Positions 58,341 through 64,000 of a DNA stretch of 64,000 nt are shown piece by piece. Numbering within the stretch: the stretch's first letter is position 1; the number at the start of each line of letters is the position of its first letter. The stretch lies in assembly GCF_950023065.1 (NCBI RefSeq), contig NC_088679.1, positions 3,844,001 through 3,908,000 of the forward strand, read 5' to 3'. This stretch comes from Planococcus citri (Eukaryota; Arthropoda; Insecta; Hemiptera; Pseudococcidae). Under the pieces are notes generated by a model. It was not told where the DNA came from and did no database searches. It worked only from the letters and a program-made list of their open reading frames with translations. Both the position numbers and the translations under genes were made by a program.

Positions 58341-60940
58341 AAGGCAGGAGTGGAATTTCTCTAAAAGTTTGACTTTTCGACTTCACACTCATTTTTTTCC
58401 TTCAAATTTCACGACCTTGTTTCGATTTAAAAATTGAATCAAGAGAAGAGGGTAGGAAAGCAGATGATTAAATCTCGAAATTTTCACATTCATCAGGTTA
58501 GGTATCGAGATGTGAGAGTTTTCGAGGGTGTTGAATCCATTTTCGATAGATAGCTGTAGTCAAAACATGAAAGAAGGTAAGAAAGGGAAATACGTAGGTC
58601 AAACTGAACTTTTCAAAATTGCTATGAAACTACATATGCGAGTTTTTAAAACTGCTGAGTTCATTGTTTTACATTATTTAAATAATAAAAAATCATTAAT
58701 ATCTACCTACTGAAGAGCCAACACCAGAAAGAAATGTTGGATTATTATCGATGAGGGAAGTTTTTAGTCTCTCTTCCGAGTCAATCTGCTCTGCCATGAA
58801 TTTGAATATCTAATATTAGGCTAGTAAAGGGCAGTCGTTGGCGACAAATTTAATGAATAATATCCAATAAGATGGACTGTTTCACATTTTTTTTTTTTTT
58901 TTTTTTAGGTACCTACCTAGATTATTTTTGAATTTGAATTTTGAAATAATCATAAAAAATAAGAAAATGCTTGAATCATTCAAATGATGCCCAATTGCCC
59001 ATAACCCATTGTACTCGAATGCGTGAGCAGAAAAGTTATTATTACAAATTGCTCGCCATCAAAATTGATTCAAAATTTCCAAATTAATTGCCTGTCCCAG
59101 ATTTTGAAAATTTCAAATTTTCAAATTGTGTTTGCGCCTTCAATTTTGAAGACAGACAATTTGTCATAATAACTTTTTTGTTCGTCCACTCGAGTTGGTG
59201 AAGTAATTTGATTGAATGATCCAAACATTTTACCTAGGTACCTATAAAAGACTTTATTTTCCAATTCTTGGCGAATCATTGAAGATCAAAGGGCCAAAAA
59301 AAAAATGGTAACCCAATTCATCTAGAAAGCTTAAATTTAAAGTCCATTTCATTTTTCACCTTTCAAATCTATTGGAAGAAACTGTGAGCTGTTTTGAACA
59401 GATCTGGGAGCCTCCAGCAAATTCTCAAAAATCACGATTTCCACAAAATTGCTCCCATCAAGAAAAGTTGATAAGCTGAAATTCACCATATGTCACATTT
59501 TCAACTCTGCAGATCAACAGAAGAAGATTTTGAGCAATTCTGGAGACTCTAGCGACATTTCAGCAGATTTTAATTAGTCCGAAAAAATGTCGTAAAATCA
59601 ATCAAAATGAACTGCAGCTCATATAATTGCGTTTGATGTAATGTTGGTGGCCTACTTGACTGATTATAAGCTTCTGCCAAATAGGCACAATGTTTCCATA
59701 TCGCTGGAGAAGTGGAGAAATATTTAGATACTTGATCTTAAACCGACAGAAACTGCTTTTGGAAATCGATCATGGAGGGCTTTCAACATATGCATCAAAC
59801 GCCAAACGGATTTATGGTGCTAAGGCTCATTTTGACATATTTTATGGCACTTTTTTGGTAAATTGGAATTTTTAAACGATCGGTAAAAGCCCCAGACCGA
59901 CTTGAGATCTACTCCAGTCAATCTGCAAGATTTGACAATATGGTCTAAACTGAATTACAGTTTTCCAAATTTTATTTGGACGCGACTTTGTGGAAATTGT
60001 AATATCCAAAAATTTAATAAAGGCTCCAAAATTGTTCAAAAATGCTCGAAACTGCTTCCAATTTTTTCTAGAGATCAAAAACAGAATACAATCATATAAA
60101 ATATAAGCTTTATAGCTCAATTAGGTGAAACTTTGATTTTTTTTCACTTTTTTTGGCCAAAGATTTTCAAAAATTTACTAAAAATTGAAAAATGTAGTTT
60201 GGCACTCAAAATTTTGATCCATGACGATGACGTATTCTTCATATCTTTCAACCAATCTTTGGTTGGAGCTGAAATTTTTCCGCTGATTTGAAAAAAATAT
60301 GCTATGTAGATTATGCCAGCAAAAAATATTGACGATGGTCTAAAAAATTGATCTGGATGTTTACTCATGGCAGGTAAAAGTAAAACTTTTCAGCTGCCCT
60401 AACTATGAACATTGAATTATTCCAGATTTGACATAATTATACCAATATATGGCAGCACTGGATATCAGGATCGTAAGATAAGCTGAACGAGGAGGCGAAG
60501 TGAGGAGAGCTAATAAAGTGGCCTGAAAATTTCGAAAATAAGCATTCGCAATAATTTTCGAATATTTTCCCACTCCCATCAACTTCCTTGACCCAGAACC
60601 CAAAAAATGAATAAAAACCCAATCTCAGAGAATAATTTTGACATCATGAAATCACCTAAAATTTTAAAAACAGCGAAAATTCGTCTGATTTTTGACATTG
60701 GAAATGGATAAACTTAAGACAGTAGAGATTTTTGGAGCCAATGTGACTTGGAAGGAGGAGGAATGGTGTAAATGAGCCAAAAAATTGCATTATTTGTTTA
60801 AATATGATCGAAGGAGAAAATATATTGTCTGGAATTAATTTGCAGAGATTTGCAGAAACGTTATTTTTCACATGGAGGGGCTACTTAAATATGAATGAAC
60901 AAAGTGTCGTATGTAAGTTGGTGTTAATCGTAGGTAATGA
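58341..60940. other. Repeat-derived intronic DNA
   Basis: Contains the right arm (58440-58590) of the inverted pair with 53925-54095, a copy of the core of the 53115-53755 element at 58950-59240, and at 59330-59620 a diverged relative of the GATTGGTGATGG family (GGAGCCTCCAGCAAATTCTC). No gene recognised. Confidence 0.45.
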
Positions 60941-60949
60941 TTTATTTAG

Positions 60950-61100
60950 GTACCAATGGTACCATACGATCTACTTCAGCTAAGTAGAAAACTTGTTTTA
61001 GATCATATACGAGCAAGAATTTATGATGGTGAAGAAGACCATTCAACTTTGGAAGAATCTTCAACCGGTGGAACACCCGAATCCTGTACTGGGGTACTTT
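60950..61100 (+). CDS. Possible small terminal exon, unassigned
   Basis: After an acceptor-like TTTATTTAG, a 50-codon frame reads VPMVPYDLLQLSRKLVLDHI, then RARIYDGEEDHSTLEE, then SSTGGTPESCTGVL and a stop. The amino-acid mix (acidic, Leu-rich, few Phe/Lys runs) is more protein-like than other short frames in the window. I do not recognise the family, no upstream exon is visible, and it lies on the plus strand inside the receptor intron. It could be a nested gene, a captured exon in a repeat, or chance. Confidence 0.2.
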
Positions 61101-61858
61101 AAATATACCAACAGGTGAGCTAAAAGTGTTGGAATATCTTATATCTTCTTTTTTTTTTAATTTAAAAATTCATAGGAGTGAAGAACTTTCATCCTTCGAA
61201 TTTTTTGCTTACTTCGGATCACGATGGATTAGATAACTGGAATTTATTCTGCCCCCTAGGTGAGAGGTCTTGACTATTGGGCAAAAATTTATGTAACATG
61301 CACCAAAATCTCTCCAGTTTGCAGTAAGGAGTAGAAAAGTCAGTATCTTTAATCTCATCCAGTGGATAAAAAACTTAATCACGGGAAACTTCTCTCAATT
61401 TCCCAACAAAATTCAAGGTTTTTACAACCAATACTTACTTAGATTGGTTTTAAAAAATTTGGAATATATATTTACTTATTACCACTTCTTTTTGGAATTT
61501 TAATTTTAAAAATCACCATGAAAATTTTACACTTTTGAAGATACGTATATAAGATACAAAAATAAATATTTCGGCAGACTCATGTATTGATATCCAACAC
61601 GATAAACTTGAAAATTCATTGTGTTAATATTGTGGCCCTTTTTGTTTTCAGTAATAGCTGGTCTCATTGGCTTTTAAGTATAATGAGCTTGCTGATACAA
61701 TGAATTATTATAAAAATACTGCAGCTAAAAATAGGTCAATTGGGTAGGTATACATGGAGATTTCAATAGTCTAATTGGAGGACGACTATCTGGAGAGTAA
61801 GAAATTCTATACTGTAGGACCATACACGTATGATAAAAGAAACCAAAGAGAGATTCCC
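61101..61858. other. AT-rich intronic DNA
   Basis: No feature recognised. Confidence 0.35.
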
Positions 61859-61860
61859 TA

Positions 61861-62451
61861 CAATCGGCTATAATGGATCTTTGGGAGTAGGGGAGGTCTC
61901 ATTTTGTTGCTAAAACTCTCTAGTTTATTATGCTTCGAATCGATCGAATTATCTACAGTACATTTTTTACTTTTTTAACCATGAATAAAAATTCATCCAT
62001 AAATAGTGGAAATTTGAGGAGTAGTAATGAATGTTCGCCCCGTTTGAAGATCGCACCACAAATTTTGAGAAAGAATAACAAATTTAAATGATGACCTACG
62101 GAGTGGACAAACCTGGTTCGAAAAGTCAAAGATACTCCATTTCAATTTTGTTCTTCCGCCTCAAATCGCACGGTATCATCTTTAAACATGTCGATCATTT
62201 GTTACTGGACCTCAAACATCCACTAGGTACTTGTGGATGAATTTTGATTCATGGTTTTAAAAAAATGAATTAATGAGTGTTCCTCAATGTTGGCGGCAAC
62301 TTTCAAAGAGGTCACGTTAGATTGTTTTGTGTAACTTTAAAACAAAAAAACTAACAGTAGGTATTTTAGTTTGAAGCATAATAAACTGGAGAGTTTTAGA
62401 TATTATAAAATGAGACCTCGTGTACTCCCGAAGGTCCATTTCAGTCGATTA
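61861..62451. mobile_element. 591 bp TA-flanked element with ~75 bp TIRs
   Basis: Left end CAATCGGCTATAATGGATCT, inverted right end TAATCGACTGAAATGGACCT. The match continues for about 75 bp through GGGAGTA, GAGGTCTCATTTT, AAAACTCT and AGTTTATTATGCTTC. TA dinucleotides flank both ends (61859-61860 and 62452-62453). No transposase; a 50-codon frame inside is unsupported. Confidence 0.75.
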
Positions 62452-62453
62452 TA

Positions 62454-62750
62454 CGAGGATGGGAACATTAATTTTTGAATCCCTCGTAAAACGATTCTTT
62501 AGGCGATACAGCCAGGAGGGATACTAGCATGTAAATAATCGTGAGGACGAGGAAACCTTGGTAAGTAATTTTTAATAACTTGAGTAGGTAGTAAGTTTCA
62601 CAAATGTTGTGATTTTAGTCTACTTTTCCCTTTTTTCAACTCCTCATCCGGTCTCCCAATCGCACTTCAAAAGAGATAAATTAGTTTATAGACTAATACT
62701 ATGTATACGTATCTGTATCAGATCAATGAATAATATGAGTTAGTACTTAC
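62454..62750. other. Intron 5' end adjoining the receptor exon
   Basis: Unique-looking DNA just downstream (in gene sense) of the 62751-62948 exon, ending with the donor GTAAGT. No other feature. Confidence 0.4.
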
Positions 62751-62948
62751 AGTGGTTCCACTATGTCTAGCTGAGCGACTCGATAGGCTCTTCTTGCCTT
62801 TAATTTTCAATTTACTCTTAACAGAGCTTTGATTAGTCTTTGACGGCTGCAGCATCGGACACTGCGATTCGTTACTCGGTCTGGATGTGTTAAAACATAC
62901 GCTATTCGTCTTACTGGTATTGCTGCCGTTGTTATTATTAGGTCCAAA
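62751..62948 (-). CDS. 5-HT1-type serotonin receptor, intracellular loop 3 exon
   Basis: The 66 codons encode a hydrophilic Ser/Asn/Lys-rich segment: starts FGPNNNNGSNTSK, includes QCPMLQPSKTNQSS, and ends with the basic run KLKIKGKKSLSSRSARHSGT. The acceptor is TTTTTTGTTCACAG and the donor GTAAGT; both boundaries are in phase 0, and the 198 bp have no stop. Joined to the exon at 41609-42118, the frame continues into VNSTSSSASHTKKLRFQLAK and TM6. Long variable third loops with basic and Ser/Thr clusters, as phosphorylation and G-protein contact sites, are usual for insect 5-HT1 receptors. TM1-TM5 lie outside the window. Confidence 0.85.
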
Positions 62949-63210
62949 CTGTGAACAAAAAATCGAACAGAATTTTCAAAAATTTTCCTGCTTATCTAAG
63001 TATGTACTTATATCACAGTAAATGATATTTTTGAGGAACATGAATACCCAATTGATTTTAAATGTTAGGTATCCTGCATTTAAAAATACGAAAGTTTTTT
63101 TTTTTTGTTCGCGTTTTTCAAGTATATAAACGTGTTTCTAAAATATTGTACCTCGCAATCTTCTTTTGCTAAAAGCATAATATAAAATAGGTAAGCTGAA
63201 AAACGCTCAG
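62949..63210 (-). other. Upstream intron of the receptor gene
   Basis: Begins with the acceptor of the loop 3 exon. From about 63125 (AAACGTGTTTCTAAAATATT) it matches the right palindrome arm of the 2392-5501 element. Confidence 0.5.
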
Positions 63211-64000
63211 GTGGGGAAGTTGTGTGGTTTTACTTCTACGGACCTATAAAACATATTCCAACAATAAAATTCTTGCTGACCAACAAAAAAGCTTGATGAG
63301 CTAGCCAAAGTTTTTACCAGCTAAAAGTATTTCGATGATTACAAAAAAATTTTTGCTTGAGAGGCTCAGGGTCTGAAACTTTCCACATGGAAGTTTCTCA
63401 ATGGTACCCACCTTCTGTGCTAATATCAACCCGCAAGTTCATGGGGGGAGGGGGCTATACCCAGTATGTATTTTTCAGAAACCCCCTTTTATTAGAATGT
63501 TTATAGCCTCACCCCCTTGTAAATACAAAGGAAGTTGACACATCCCTAGATTGGAAATTTGATGTAGATTCTTTTGTCCAACTGCATACTTTTCGTTAAA
63601 ATTCAATAAAAACGGGTTTTTGGGGGCTAAGATCCACGCTGGGGGAGAATGCAAACGTGGTAAGGTGGGGAAGTTGGTAGTTTTACTTCTATGGACCTTA
63701 TATACATATTCCAATAATAAAACTTTTGTTGACGAATACCAACGATTTAGATACCCTATAAAAGTTATTATTAGCTAAAAGTATTCAATGATTGCAAAAG
63801 AATTTTTGCTTTTTATTGATGTGACTAATATTTTTTTCAAAGCTGCTGGAAATATTTCAACCAAAACAAAACTTTTTGAACTGGATAAAAAGGAATTGAA
63901 AGAGAACCCCAATGTAGGTACACTATACCATAATAGAGAATTGGGCTGGATGAATGTTTATAGCCTCACCCCCTTGTAAATACAAAGGAAGTTGACACAT
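63211..64000. repeat. Tandem repeat of ~455 bp, second unit cut by the window end
   Basis: GTGGGGAAGTTG, TTTTACTTCTA.GGACC and GCTAAAAGTATT recur at 63211 and 63665, and TATAGCCTCACCCCCTTGTA with GGAAGTTGACACAT at 63503 and 63960, an offset of about 455 bp. The first unit also matches 4340-4640 in the 2392-5501 element (CTCAATGGTACCCA, TAGATTCTTTTGTC, TAAGATCCAC). The repeat is thus a relative of that element's interior. Confidence 0.8.

Larger units (their letters stand above)
42119..62750 (-). other. 20.6 kb intron of the 5-HT1-type receptor
   Basis: Donor GTAAGT (at 62750, minus strand) and acceptor CTGTTTTCAG (ending at 42119) bracket it, and the flanking exons join in phase 0 without a stop. 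Its 3' end (42119-43267) is unique DNA. The middle and 5' parts are repeats, segmental duplications and TIR elements described separately, with a further unique stretch at 57110-58340. Confidence 0.85.

Noticed and set aside
62090..62245. 50-codon frame inside the 61861-62451 element
   Set aside because: No resemblance to a transposase and too short to be significant in a non-autonomous element.

Overview
The window is eukaryotic and almost certainly insect DNA: AT-rich, intron-containing, and packed with decayed transposons. The only host gene recognised with confidence is the 3' half of a serotonin 5-HT1-type G-protein-coupled receptor on the minus strand. Two coding exons are visible: 62751-62948 (third intracellular loop) and 41609-42118 (transmembrane helices 6 and 7, NPxxY motif, tail ending ESFL). 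They join in phase 0 across a 20.6 kb intron. Earlier exons lie beyond the right edge. The frequent TAGGTA/TACCTA microsatellites remind me of sternorrhynchan Hemiptera such as mealybugs; that placement is inference only.

Layout. 1-9000: fragments of a Ty1/copia-type polyprotein interrupted by terminal-inverted-repeat (TIR) DNA elements (2392-5501, 5545-5972, 6329-6667), followed by two more TIR elements (6810-7731, 7800-8295). 9000-21400: stretches of apparently unique CpG-bearing DNA alternate with repeat-derived DNA holding three truncated non-LTR retrotransposons (11805-12821 and 14767-15235 plus; 16390-16690 minus) and a 0.57 kb tandem duplication. 21482-23820: a decayed non-LTR retrotransposon with a foldback TIR element inserted at its catalytic ADD box. 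27820-29580: an old tandem array of about 125 bp monomers, broken by a small TIR element and by a 247 bp solo LTR with a 5 bp target duplication. 30000-41000: unique DNA, degenerate repeats and three TIR elements. 42119-62750: the receptor intron, made of unique DNA at its 3' end, then a patchwork of 1-3 kb segmental duplications into which six TIR elements have inserted. 62949-64000: upstream intron with a tandem repeat related to the interior of the 2392-5501 element.

The most unusual pattern is shared by at least eight TIR elements. Each carries many degenerate copies of a short motif that also lies in or next to its own TIR, and the motif differs between elements (GCTAGC, GCATGC, CCTATTAGTACGC, GACTTACGAGGTTTT and others). 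Four tRNA-like Pol III promoter modules lie within three of these elements. I recognised no other host protein gene; most open frames are short and lie in repeats.
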